A DNA stretch of 64,000 bases from Streptomyces hundungensis. Lineage in GTDB: Bacteria; Actinomycetota; Actinomycetes; Streptomycetales; Streptomycetaceae. The notes beneath the pieces were generated by a model. The model had not been told where the DNA came from and made no database searches. It was given only the letters and a program-made list of their open reading frames with translations. The position numbers were made by a program, and so were the translations under genes. The stretch is from assembly GCF_003627815.1 (NCBI RefSeq), contig NZ_CP032698.1:6076001-6140000 (forward strand), written 5' to 3'. Shown piece after piece: positions 26,363 through 34,572 of this stretch (positions are counted from its first letter, which is position 1; each line of letters starts with the position of its first letter).

Positions 26363-26929
26363 TCAGGCAGCGGCAGCGGTGAGCTGCTTGGCGAGGAATT
26401 CGCGGCCGTAGGCCTCGTTCTCTTCCTGATTCAGCAGGCGTTCGTGTTCGCGTTCCTGGCGGCGGGTCTGGCGCTCGACGCCGAAGCAGTGGCGGCGGTC
26501 GCGGATGATGCGTTCGCGCACGCCCTTGCGGCTGAACTGCATGGCGTGGACCAGCTCATGCACGAGGGTTACGGCGAAGTCCTCGGGGGTGCGGTGCTGG
26601 TCGATGTTGACCAGCACCAGCACCGAACCGTCCGTGCGCGCCACCGCGCGTCCGGCCGCGTTACGGGCCTCGCGCACGGCGTGGCGCATCTCGCGATCCA
26701 GGGCGCGCCTGTCGACCCCGCCGGCCAATTCGGCTTCGGCGGCGGTGGCCAGCTCAGCCAGGCCCCGGGCGTTGGTCAGGACGATCTGAACGTCGGGCAT
26801 ACGGCCCGACACCGACCGGGCCACCAAACGCCCGGCCTGGTCGGCCAGGTACTGGGCGGTGCGCTGGGTGGCACGGTGGCCGAACACCTTGTGGGTGGTG
26901 ACGGTGAGCTTCACAGCGTCTCCGTTCAT
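26363..26929 (-). CDS. Zincin-like HExxH protein of the AICE
   Basis: 188 residues. TLVHELVHAMQF carries a full HExxH zinc motif (His124, Glu125, His128), followed by NQEENEAYGREFLA, where a Glu near 172 could be the third ligand, as in gluzincins. There is no signal peptide or membrane segment, so it acts in the cytoplasm. The upstream half (about 40-110) is helical with no known fold. It is the gene immediately upstream of traB, in the same direction with a 58-bp gap. I know of no assigned role; protease activity is inferred from the motif alone. Confidence 0.75.
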   Translation of the reverse strand: MNGDAVKLTVTTHKVFGHRATQRTAQYLADQAGRLVARSVSGRMPDVQIVLTNARGLAELATAAEAELAGGVDRRALDREMRHAVREARNAAGRAVARTDGSVLVLVNIDQHRTPEDFAVTLVHELVHAMQFSRKGVRERIIRDRRHCFGVERQTRRQEREHERLLNQEENEAYGREFLAKQLTAAAA

Positions 26930-26938
26930 CGCCGCATC

Positions 26939-27322
26939 TCAAGCGGCGGCATCAGCGGGATAAGCGCAGGTCACACACATGCCGAGCGAGGGCGGGATGA
27001 CGTACCCGGCATCCATGCGGCACTCGGGGCAGGTGCGGCGGGCGAGCATCGCCAAAGCGAGCGCGCCCCACTTCCGCGACGTCATCGGACGGACCGGCAG
27101 GGCCAGTTCGACCCGGTACAGGAACGCCACACTCACCCCCGACGCCCGGCGGCGAGAGCGGCGCATGACCTGTCCGGCGACCGGCTGACCACCAGGGCGA
27201 AGCCCCAGGGCGCGCAACTGTCGGCGGGTGGCGTAGCCGTCCGGGGCGAACTTCCACGGGAACGTCGGTATCCCGTAGCGGGCGCCGGACGGGTCGAAGC
27301 ACTTCGCGTACGCGGCGCCCAT
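26939..27322 (-). CDS. RRQL/Zn-ribbon AICE protein
   Basis: 127 residues. The N-terminal part reads FAPDGYATRRQLRALGLRPGGQP, a motif seen in many Streptomyces element proteins. A basic middle precedes a C-terminal zinc-ribbon: CPEC and CVTC spaced by about 16 residues. The ATG at 27322 overlaps the DUF2637 stop (TGATG); a GTG at 27325 is an alternative with a 4-bp overlap. Probably a DNA- or RNA-binding accessory protein, but function is unknown. Confidence 0.72.
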   Translation of the reverse strand: MGAAYAKCFDPSGARYGIPTFPWKFAPDGYATRRQLRALGLRPGGQPVAGQVMRRSRRRASGVSVAFLYRVELALPVRPMTSRKWGALALAMLARRTCPECRMDAGYVIPPSLGMCVTCAYPADAAA

Positions 27323-28179
27323 CACGCGGCCCGCTCAGCGAGCAACACGTCCCGCAAACCGCGCGCCTTCTCCGCCGACGTGTGAACCGCCTTACGGAGC
27401 CGCTCGGCCGTCAGATGCGCGTCGGGCCAGTCGGCGGACGCCGACCGGGCCTCGGCGAGGAGTTCGGCCGGGGTGCGCTTGGGTCGGGCAGACCGCGCGA
27501 CGTCGGGGACGCGACCAGTCGCCCGGCGGGGCCTGGTCGAGTCGGCCGCCACCGTTGAGACGGAGCCGACCGGAATGGGCGCGATCGCAGGTACCGGCTT
27601 GAGCGCGACAGTCGGCTTCAGGAACCCGACCTGCACTGGACGCGGGATCGGCACGGCGTTCACGATGCGAGGCTCCGGGCCGGATTCGCCCTGGTCAGCC
27701 ATCGACCGATTCCTCATACTTTCGGCCGTTTCATCCCCATTTACGGTCGGGGTGGGGTGGTGGTGGAGAACCTTGGCGACCAGGTCGGACCCGAAGTAGA
27801 TCGACCCGACCGGAAGCGACGTCGCGAGCAGCACGAGCGCCCAGTTCGCCGGGTTCCAGTCGGCCAACCGCCCCCAGTCGACCGACTGCCCGTGCAGCGC
27901 GGGGACCAGACCGTGCACGTAGTTGAGGACCAGAGAAGCGGCGGTGTAGGTGCCGAGCACCCGCAGCGCGAACCGCCGGGCGTCGGCGGTCAGCACGAGC
28001 GTGGCGACCAGCGCCAGCGCCATCAGACCGTCGACCACGAACGGGTAGAGCATCGCGGCCGTGTGGTCCGCACCGATCGCACGGGCCACATCCCGCAACG
28101 CGTTCCACGACACCCGGAACGCCATCCCGACCACGACCACGAGCGCGAGTACCAACAGCGTCTTGGGGGCCCGGTTCAT
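27322..28179 (-). CDS. DUF2637 membrane protein
   Basis: 285 residues. Four hydrophobic segments occupy about residues 5-150 (MNRAPKTLLVLALVVVVGMAF, then a FVVDGLMALALVATLVL core), matching the DUF2637 family, frequent in actinomycete integrative elements and plasmids. The C-terminal 130 residues are Pro/Arg/Ala-rich and cytoplasmic, ending in a helical region. It starts at the ATG 28179 with a 4-bp overlap to the DUF6303 gene. A role in transfer or spreading is inferred from its place in the tra array. Confidence 0.82.
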   Translation of the reverse strand: MNRAPKTLLVLALVVVVGMAFRVSWNALRDVARAIGADHTAAMLYPFVVDGLMALALVATLVLTADARRFALRVLGTYTAASLVLNYVHGLVPALHGQSVDWGRLADWNPANWALVLLATSLPVGSIYFGSDLVAKVLHHHPTPTVNGDETAESMRNRSMADQGESGPEPRIVNAVPIPRPVQVGFLKPTVALKPVPAIAPIPVGSVSTVAADSTRPRRATGRVPDVARSARPKRTPAELLAEARSASADWPDAHLTAERLRKAVHTSAEKARGLRDVLLAERAA

Positions 28180-28463
28180 CGCGTGCCCCCGGCGACAGGG
28201 CGGACGGTGACGGTGGCGATGAGGCGGACCCGCGTCGCGGGGTTCCCCGGGATGTCGCTGTCCTCGGTCCAGGACCATTCGTCCTGGGCCGGGATGCTGT
28301 AGCCGAGCGCGTCCAGCACCCGCTCCCGCTCAGCGAGCGTGGGGACCGGAGCGGCCGGGGGCCACTCGTGTGCGGGCCACAGCGAGACCGGAACGTTCAG
28401 CAGCGGCACGTACAGGTGCCACCGGCCGCCACTGTTCGACATCTGGGCAGGAAGCACGGCCAT
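28176..28463 (-). CDS. DUF6303 family protein
   Basis: 95 residues: MAVLPAQMSNSGGRWHLYV, a central TLAERERVLDALGY and a late WSWTEDSD. This matches small proteins labelled DUF6303 in Streptomyces elements. There is no membrane segment or catalytic motif. The ATG at 28463 overlaps the DUF6284 stop (TGATG) and its stop overlaps the DUF2637 start, so three genes are translationally coupled. Function unknown. Confidence 0.75.
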   Translation of the reverse strand: MAVLPAQMSNSGGRWHLYVPLLNVPVSLWPAHEWPPAAPVPTLAERERVLDALGYSIPAQDEWSWTEDSDIPGNPATRVRLIATVTVRPVAGGTR

Positions 28464-28720
28464 CACGCCACCTCCGGCGTACCGGTGTGGTTGGCCAGCG
28501 CCCGGCGGGCTGCCAGCACCTTGCGCCGGGCCCGCCGGGTACGGCGGGCGTCCAGCTCGTTCGGCGTGCGGTCCAGCGTGATGATCTGCGCGTCCAGCAA
28601 CTCGACTTCCGCCAGGATCAGCGGCATCTCGGCCTCGATGGCGTCCAGCTCGGCCGACGTCGGCTCGATGTCCGGCAGCACGGCGGTAACGGCCGTCTGA
28701 AGTGCAGCGATGTTCTTCAT
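28463..28720 (-). CDS. DUF6284 family protein, first gene of the tra array
   Basis: 85 residues, strongly helical: PTSAELDAIEAEMPLILAEVELLDAQI suggests a coiled coil, followed by a basic RRTRRARRKVLAARRAL stretch. The pattern matches DUF6284 proteins of Streptomyces elements. It is the promoter-proximal gene of the minus-strand array, downstream of the divergent control region shared with the GntR gene. Function unknown; a regulatory or nucleic-acid role is possible from charge. Confidence 0.75.
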   Translation of the reverse strand: MKNIAALQTAVTAVLPDIEPTSAELDAIEAEMPLILAEVELLDAQIITLDRTPNELDARRTRRARRKVLAARRALANHTGTPEVA

Positions 28721-29189
28721 GAGTCGTGGTCTCCCTAGCAGGTGAAACGGCTCGAACAGCGGCCCCGGTGTTCCAGCACCGGGGCCGCGCGCCGTTGAAG
28801 TCGGTCAATCCGGCTCCCCTCAACCCCGCCCGTACGACCGCCCCGCAGGGCGCCCGGACGGGCAGAGGAGGCAACCGGCCCGCAGCAGGCTGCGGAAGGT
28901 TGGGGTAGCGCTATACGTCACGCGAGAGACCCGCGTGGCCGCCTACTTGGCCGAGGAGAGGCGGCATGATCCCCATTCAGTTGTCAAGGAACGACCAGCG
29001 CAGGGCCCGCAGCGCGCGGCCAAAGCCGCCTTCAAAACGAGCAATCCCAAGCCAGCACCACCCGAGCCCGCCTGACCAACCTGGCTAGCCCGGTTCGGAT
29101 AAGAACAACGTAGCCATCCTGGCTAGCCACGTCAACACCTGACTATCTTGGCTGTCCCAATCGAGCAGAGAGGCCGTAGCATCAAAGGC
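28721..29189. promoter_or_regulatory. Divergent control region with CTGGCTAGCC repeats
   Basis: A 469-bp gap without a gene, noticeably A/T-richer at 28970-29190. CTGGCTAGCC occurs exactly at 29081 and 29119, and a degenerate copy TTGGCTGTCC lies at 29149; the core GGCTAGCC is palindromic. These are good candidates for the GntR operator, just ahead of the GntR start. On the minus strand TTGACA (in 28985-28995) could be a -35 box for the tra array, but I see no matching -10 box at the right spacing. Confidence 0.5.
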
Positions 29190-30056
29190 ATGACGTTCAC
29201 GCCTGAACCCCTGGACCCGGACGACGACCGACCGCCGTATGAGCAGGTGGCGAGCAGTCTGAGCGCCGCCATCCGGACCCGGAAGCTGGGCCCCGGCGAC
29301 AAGATCCCGTCGCAGAAAGAACTGACGGAGGCGTACGGATTCGCGCGCGCCACGATCCAACGCGCTCTCCGTGAGCTGGAGGATGAGGGGCTGATCGTCT
29401 CCCGCAAGGGGAGCGGGGTGTACGTACGGAACCGCACCGAACGGCCGGCGGGCCTGCGGCCGTACGTGGAACAGGCCTTCGCTAGCGAGAACGTGTCGAT
29501 CGACTTCGCGGGGTTCTCCAGCGAGACACTGCACGGGGCGCTTCAGGAGCCGATCGACAAGATTCGGATCGGGCGCCTGACTCCGTCGACCATCAACATC
29601 CGCATCCTGGTGCCCGACATGTCAGTGCCCCAGGCCGCCCCAGTCCGGCGCGAGGACGGCAGCGACGACCCGCGACTTCGGGCCCGTATGCACAACATGA
29701 TGGTCAGCTTCACCCGAAGCATCGCCAACACGATGCATGAACTCAGCGTGCTCGGACTGGTCAGCGAAGCGAAGGTCAGCGTGCGCGTCCACAGCGGCAC
29801 GCAGTTCTTCAAGCTCTACGTGATCAATCAGGAAGACGCGTTCTTCGGGTACTACCCGATCCGGCCGAACAAGGTCGTGACGCAGGGCGAAGCCATAGAG
29901 ATCTACGACCTGGTGGGAGCGGACGCCACGCTGTTCCACTACTCGCTGAACGAGGGCGAGTCGTCCAGCGGAGCCCAGCAGGTGAGCCAGGCGCGCATGT
30001 GGTTCGACAGCGTGTGGGAGACCATCGGAAGGGACTTCGACCCGGATGGGAAGTAG
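29190..30056 (+). CDS. GntR-family regulator of the AICE
   Basis: 288 residues. The N-terminal winged helix has YEQVASSLSAAIRTRKLGPGDKIPSQKELTEAYGFARATIQRALRELEDEGLI and the wing ending SRKGSGVYV (about residues 15-75), the HutC/GntR pattern. The larger C-terminal domain is not a clear UTRA match. Such regulators (KorSA-like) silence replication and transfer genes in AICEs. I chose the ATG at 29190 (MTFTPEP); the frame extends 14 codons upstream over the operator repeats. It overlaps the HAD gene by 11 bp. Confidence 0.88.
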   Translation: MTFTPEPLDPDDDRPPYEQVASSLSAAIRTRKLGPGDKIPSQKELTEAYGFARATIQRALRELEDEGLIVSRKGSGVYVRNRTERPAGLRPYVEQAFASENVSIDFAGFSSETLHGALQEPIDKIRIGRLTPSTINIRILVPDMSVPQAAPVRREDGSDDPRLRARMHNMMVSFTRSIANTMHELSVLGLVSEAKVSVRVHSGTQFFKLYVINQEDAFFGYYPIRPNKVVTQGEAIEIYDLVGADATLFHYSLNEGESSSGAQQVSQARMWFDSVWETIGRDFDPDGK

Positions 30057-30732
30057 CACCCTGGCGGAAGTACTCGGAGCCACACGAGCAGTGCTGTTCG
30101 ACTTTGATGGGCCTATCTGCGACGTGTTCGCGGGCAGCCCGGCGCCAGACGTTGCGCGTCATCTCGCAGAGACTTTGGCGGAGTTTGACGCGGCACTGGG
30201 CAGCAAGGCTCACGGCACCGACGACCCGATGGAAATCCTCCGTCTTGCCCCGCAGGGCGGGGAATCTGCGCTGCGTGCGATCGAGGACGAGTTGACCAAA
30301 GCTGAGGTGACGGCCGTGCGGTTGGCGGGGCCGCCTATCGCCGGGGCTGTGGCTGCACTCGAAGGGGCCCGTGCCTCGGGCCGGAAGGTCGCCATTGTCA
30401 GCAATAACTCGGCGGACTGCGTCCGGGCGTTCCTGCTGTTGCACGGGCTCAGCCAGCTCGTGGACACGGTCGTTGGTCGTGCCCCCTACCAGCCGGACGC
30501 AATGAAGCCTGACCCTCACTCACTACTGGTGGCGGCCAGTGAACTAGACACGCCTCCGTACGACTGCACGCTTATCGGTGACTCGGTGACGGACGTGGAA
30601 GCCGCAAAGGCCACTGGCGGCCGCTCCGTCGGGTTCGCTAACAAACCCGGCAAGGGCCGGGCCCTCGCTGACGCGGGCGCCGATACGGTCGTCACGACTA
30701 TGGGTGATGTGGCGGAAGGGCTCCGTCTCTGA
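30046..30732 (+). CDS. HAD-superfamily hydrolase (AICE cargo)
   Basis: 228 residues. All HAD motifs are present: motif I LFDFDGPICD (near 20), motif II IVSNN, motif III Lys in MKPDP, and motif IV LIGDSVTDVEAAKATG. The helical cap lies between motifs I and II, as in phosphoglycolate phosphatase-like enzymes. The substrate is unknown. It overlaps the end of the GntR gene by 11 bp, so the two are coupled. The pair is a recurrent one in Streptomyces elements; in pSAM2 a Nudix hydrolase (Pif) near the regulators blocks redundant transfer, so an analogous role is conceivable but speculative. Confidence 0.88.
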   Translation: MGSSTLAEVLGATRAVLFDFDGPICDVFAGSPAPDVARHLAETLAEFDAALGSKAHGTDDPMEILRLAPQGGESALRAIEDELTKAEVTAVRLAGPPIAGAVAALEGARASGRKVAIVSNNSADCVRAFLLLHGLSQLVDTVVGRAPYQPDAMKPDPHSLLVAASELDTPPYDCTLIGDSVTDVEAAKATGGRSVGFANKPGKGRALADAGADTVVTTMGDVAEGLRL

Positions 30733-30739
30733 CCGTCCG

Positions 30740-30761
30740 AGCGGGGCGGGCATACCCCGCT
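30740..30761 (+). terminator. Hairpin after the HAD gene
   Basis: AGCGGGG and CCCCGCT arms (7 bp) around an 8-nt loop, 8 bp after the HAD stop. A modest stem without a U-tract; probably ends the GntR-HAD transcript before attR. Confidence 0.5.
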
Positions 30762-30887
30762 TCGGGCCGTCCCTGGGCCGTCGAAGGGCGGCCCAGAGTG
30801 ACAAACAACGACCGTTGACGACCGCTCGGCCGCAGGTCAGCGAGTCTCTCAGCCGGGTAACCCCAGGCCGTCATCTGGCCGCGCCAG

Positions 30888-30973
30888 TTCCTGCGCAACA
30901 AGAAGCAGGAGTGGGAGGAGTACCGGTCGGAGGTCACCGCGTTTGAGCTGCGGAAGAACCTGCCGGTGCTGTA
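30888..30973 (+). pseudogene. attR: displaced 3' end of glnA2
   Basis: Direct repeat of 18385-18470 (81 of 86 bases identical). It encodes FLRNKKQEWEEYR followed by SEVTAFELRKNLPVL and a TAA stop, the same C-terminal peptide as intact glnA2, but with synonymous codons (CGG TCG GAG versus CGC AGC GAG). It has no start or ribosome binding site. Because int lies beside the other copy, this copy is probably the original host tail and the tail now on glnA2 came with the element. Confidence 0.88.
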
Positions 30974-31022
30974 AGGGGGTTCGGGCCCGAGTCGGCCCGG
31001 TCGTCCGCGGGGGCCCTGTGCG

Positions 31023-32333
<1,311 letters not shown>

Positions 32334-32377
32334 TTAGGTGACGGTAGAGCTTCTCACGGGCAACGGCAAGCGTTAGC

Positions 32378-32977
32378 ATGAGAGGCGTGGATCATGACGC
32401 CCCCCACTACCTCCACCAGCTGCCGGTCCCCGGCGAGGAACGCTTTCTCTCCCTCGCCCTGGTCAACACCCGGTTCGCGCTCAGCCACGGCCAGGTCGAC
32501 CTCCTTGAGGACACGGACGCCGCGCGGCTCTGGCTCGTACGGCATGAACTGCTCCCGGACCGTACGGTTCTGAGTGGGCGTCAGGCGGGGCGGCTGCGGG
32601 CGCTGCGTGAGGCGCTGCGAGAGCTGTTCGCCGCGCGGGCACAGGGCGCCGTGCCCGCGCCGTCCGCGCTTGAGGCGCTGAACGCCGCCCTGGCCGCCGC
32701 GCCCCCCACACCCCGCCTCGTGTGGACCGGGCGGGAGCCGCACCGCGCCGACGAACCCGACACCGCGAACCCCGTCGGGGCCGCCCTGTGCGCCCTCGCC
32801 GAGGACGGGGCCGACCTGCTCACCGGCGACGACGCCGACCGGCTCGCGCCCTGCGGCGCGCCGGGCTGCACCCGCTGGTTCCTGCGCTCCCACGCCGCCC
32901 GCCGCTGGTGCACCACCAAGTGCGGCAACCGGGTGCGGGCCGCCCGCCACTACGCCTCCCGCAAGACCTCCAGCTGA
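32378..32977 (+). CDS. CGNR zinc-finger protein with ABATE domain
   Basis: 199 residues. The N-terminal ABATE domain (LALVNTRFALSHGQVDLLED, about 23-160) precedes a C-terminal CGNR zinc finger: CGAPGCTRWFLRS and WCTTKCGNRVRAARHY, with the ligand cysteines and the name-giving CGNR. Proteins of this family are predicted stress-response DNA-binding regulators. It is divergent from sufS with about 90 bp between starts, and could control it; that is inference. Confidence 0.88.
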   Translation: MRGVDHDAPHYLHQLPVPGEERFLSLALVNTRFALSHGQVDLLEDTDAARLWLVRHELLPDRTVLSGRQAGRLRALREALRELFAARAQGAVPAPSALEALNAALAAAPPTPRLVWTGREPHRADEPDTANPVGAALCALAEDGADLLTGDDADRLAPCGAPGCTRWFLRSHAARRWCTTKCGNRVRAARHYASRKTSS

Positions 32978-33020
32978 ACCGTCCACCCGTCAACCCGTAG
33001 GCAGAACAAGGGAATTGGTC

Positions 33021-33380
33021 ATGCCGTTCGTCACCGTCGAATACTCCGAGCGACTCGCCGCCACCTTCGACCGGCGGGCCTTCGCCCGTGAGGTCCACGA
33101 GGTCGCGCCCGCCCCGATCAACGCCTCCACCGAGGCCTTCAAGACCCGGTTCCGGCGCATCGAGGAGTCGTACTTCGGCGCTGACGAGGACGACCTCGAC
33201 GCCGTCTTCATCCAGGTCGCCATCCTCTCCGGGCGTACCCCGGAGGCGGTCGAGAAGCTCGCCGGGACGGTCCTGGAGATCGCCCGCAAGCATGTGAGCG
33301 GGGTCGAGGGGCGGCGCCTGCACATCATGGTCGAGGCGCGCGAGATGGAGCGGGACTTCTACCGCGCGCACAAGGAGTAG
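33021..33380 (+). CDS. Tautomerase-like / 4-oxalocrotonate-type small protein
   Basis: 119 residues beginning MPFVTVEYSERLAATFD. The Met-Pro start, with Pro as potential catalytic N-terminus after Met removal, and the short alpha/beta composition resemble the tautomerase superfamily (5-carboxymethyl-2-hydroxymuconate isomerase-like). AAGGGA lies seven bases before the ATG at 33021, fixing the start. It is 43 bp after the CGNR gene, in the same direction. Catalytic role is tentative. Confidence 0.65.
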   Translation: MPFVTVEYSERLAATFDRRAFAREVHEVAPAPINASTEAFKTRFRRIEESYFGADEDDLDAVFIQVAILSGRTPEAVEKLAGTVLEIARKHVSGVEGRRLHIMVEAREMERDFYRAHKE

Positions 33381-33546
33381 CGCCAGCCTTCGCGGGGAGA
33401 AGGGCCCGCTCCCTGCCAGGAGCTGGGCCGCCCTCTCTGTGCGGGGCACGCACGCTTCAGCCCGCCCCGCGCCGCGGACGCCCGCCCCGCACCGGGGAGG
33501 CCCGCCCGCGCCGGGGAGGCCCGCTCCGCCCCCGCCCGGCGGCGTG

Positions 33547-34572
33547 TCAGGGCAGGTAGGCCGGGGCGAGCCCCGCCGTCAGCAGGCGGCTGGGCTTTCC
33601 CGTGCCGTCGGCCGGGACCGTGTACAGGTCGGTGCCGTAGTCGCCGGCCAGGGCGTAGGCCACGGTGTGGTCGTCCTGCCAGACCACCTGGTCGTCGACG
33701 CTGCGCGGCTCCGCGAGCGCGGTCTCCGCCATCGTCGCCAGATCGAGGGCGTACAGCCGCCAGGGCGCGTCGGCGGGCAGACCCGTCACCCGCTTCTTGT
33801 AGACGACGCGGGTGCCGTCGGGGGAGAGCGAGGGGCACTCGACGTTGGGGTGCAGGGAGGTCACCGTGCGCGCCGCGAGATCACCCCGTACCAGATAGGT
33901 GTGGCCGCCCGTCGCCATCGTCGCGTAGAAGTGCCGGTCGTCGTCGGCGAAGGTGACGCCCCAGAAGTTGGTGTCGGCGCTGTGGTGCTCGACGCCGTTC
34001 AGATACGCCGTGAACTCCTCGAGGGATGCGGTGAGTTGGCCGGTCCGGGTGTCGAGCACGGCCGTGCGGGTGGAGAAGTTGGTGCCCGCGTACGAGTCAC
34101 CGCCCACGAACACCGTCCAGGCCGCCCAACGTCCGTCCGGCGAGACCCTGGCCCGGGTCGGGATGCCGGGGAGCGCGTAGTGGGCCCGCTCCTCGAGCCG
34201 GTCGTCGAGGATCACCGCGCGGTACGAGTCGGTCATCGTGCCGCGCTCGGCCTGGAGGCAGACGCCGGTGCCGGCCGCCGCGTAGAAGCGCAGGCACTTC
34301 ACGCCCGAGGCGGTGCGCGGCCCCGCCGGGTCGCCGGCCGCGACCGTGGCCAGCTCGTCGCGGTGCGGGCCCCACGCCATGCTGCGGAACACGATCCTGG
34401 GCCCGGAGCCGGGCCGCAGCGACACGGTTCCCGCCGTCACGCGGGGGCCGTCGGAGCGCGGTCGGTTCTTCTGGTCCTCGCGGTCCGCGGCGTGCAGCAC
34501 GGACGCGGCGGCGGCCGCGGCCAGGACCGCCAAGGCCGCCACGAGGACCAGGATCTTGTTGCGGAGCGTCAC
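33547..34572 (-). CDS. TolB-like beta-propeller protein, membrane-anchored
   Basis: 341 residues. An N-terminal hydrophobic helix (about 6-28) anchors or exports the protein; the rest is rich in short beta repeats such as RARVSPDGRWAAWTV and CPSLSPDGTRVVYKK, the SPDG signature of TolB/WD40-like propellers. The GTG at 34572 overlaps the MFS stop by 4 bp (GTGA). It is the last gene of a three-gene operon (phosphoesterase, MFS, this). The ligand is unknown. Confidence 0.82.
   Translation of the reverse strand: MTLRNKILVLVAALAVLAAAAAASVLHAADREDQKNRPRSDGPRVTAGTVSLRPGSGPRIVFRSMAWGPHRDELATVAAGDPAGPRTASGVKCLRFYAAAGTGVCLQAERGTMTDSYRAVILDDRLEERAHYALPGIPTRARVSPDGRWAAWTVFVGGDSYAGTNFSTRTAVLDTRTGQLTASLEEFTAYLNGVEHHSADTNFWGVTFADDDRHFYATMATGGHTYLVRGDLAARTVTSLHPNVECPSLSPDGTRVVYKKRVTGLPADAPWRLYALDLATMAETALAEPRSVDDQVVWQDDHTVAYALAGDYGTDLYTVPADGTGKPSRLLTAGLAPAYLP

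Larger units (their letters stand above)
18385..30973. mobile_element. AICE (primase-polymerase type) integrated in glnA2
   Basis: About 12.5 kb between direct repeats. It has a complete AICE gene set: tyrosine integrase and Xis by attL, a primase-polymerase plus helicase-like replication pair, a TraB/FtsK double-strand DNA translocase, Spd-like membrane proteins, DUF2637, DUF6303 and DUF6284 proteins, a GntR regulator and a HAD hydrolase. Transfer and replication genes form one long minus-strand array; the GntR/HAD pair is divergent. The interior has visibly more A/T, including AT-rich spots near 20.4 and 29.1 kb. All expected modules look intact, so it may be active. Most AICEs use tRNA genes; this one uses a protein gene. 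Confidence 0.92.

Noticed and set aside
29213..30050. GACCCGGA octamers (pSVH1-type TraB sites) in the GntR gene
   Set aside because: Only two isolated copies, both in coding sequence and far from traB. The CTCCCTGA cluster behind traB fits clt far better.
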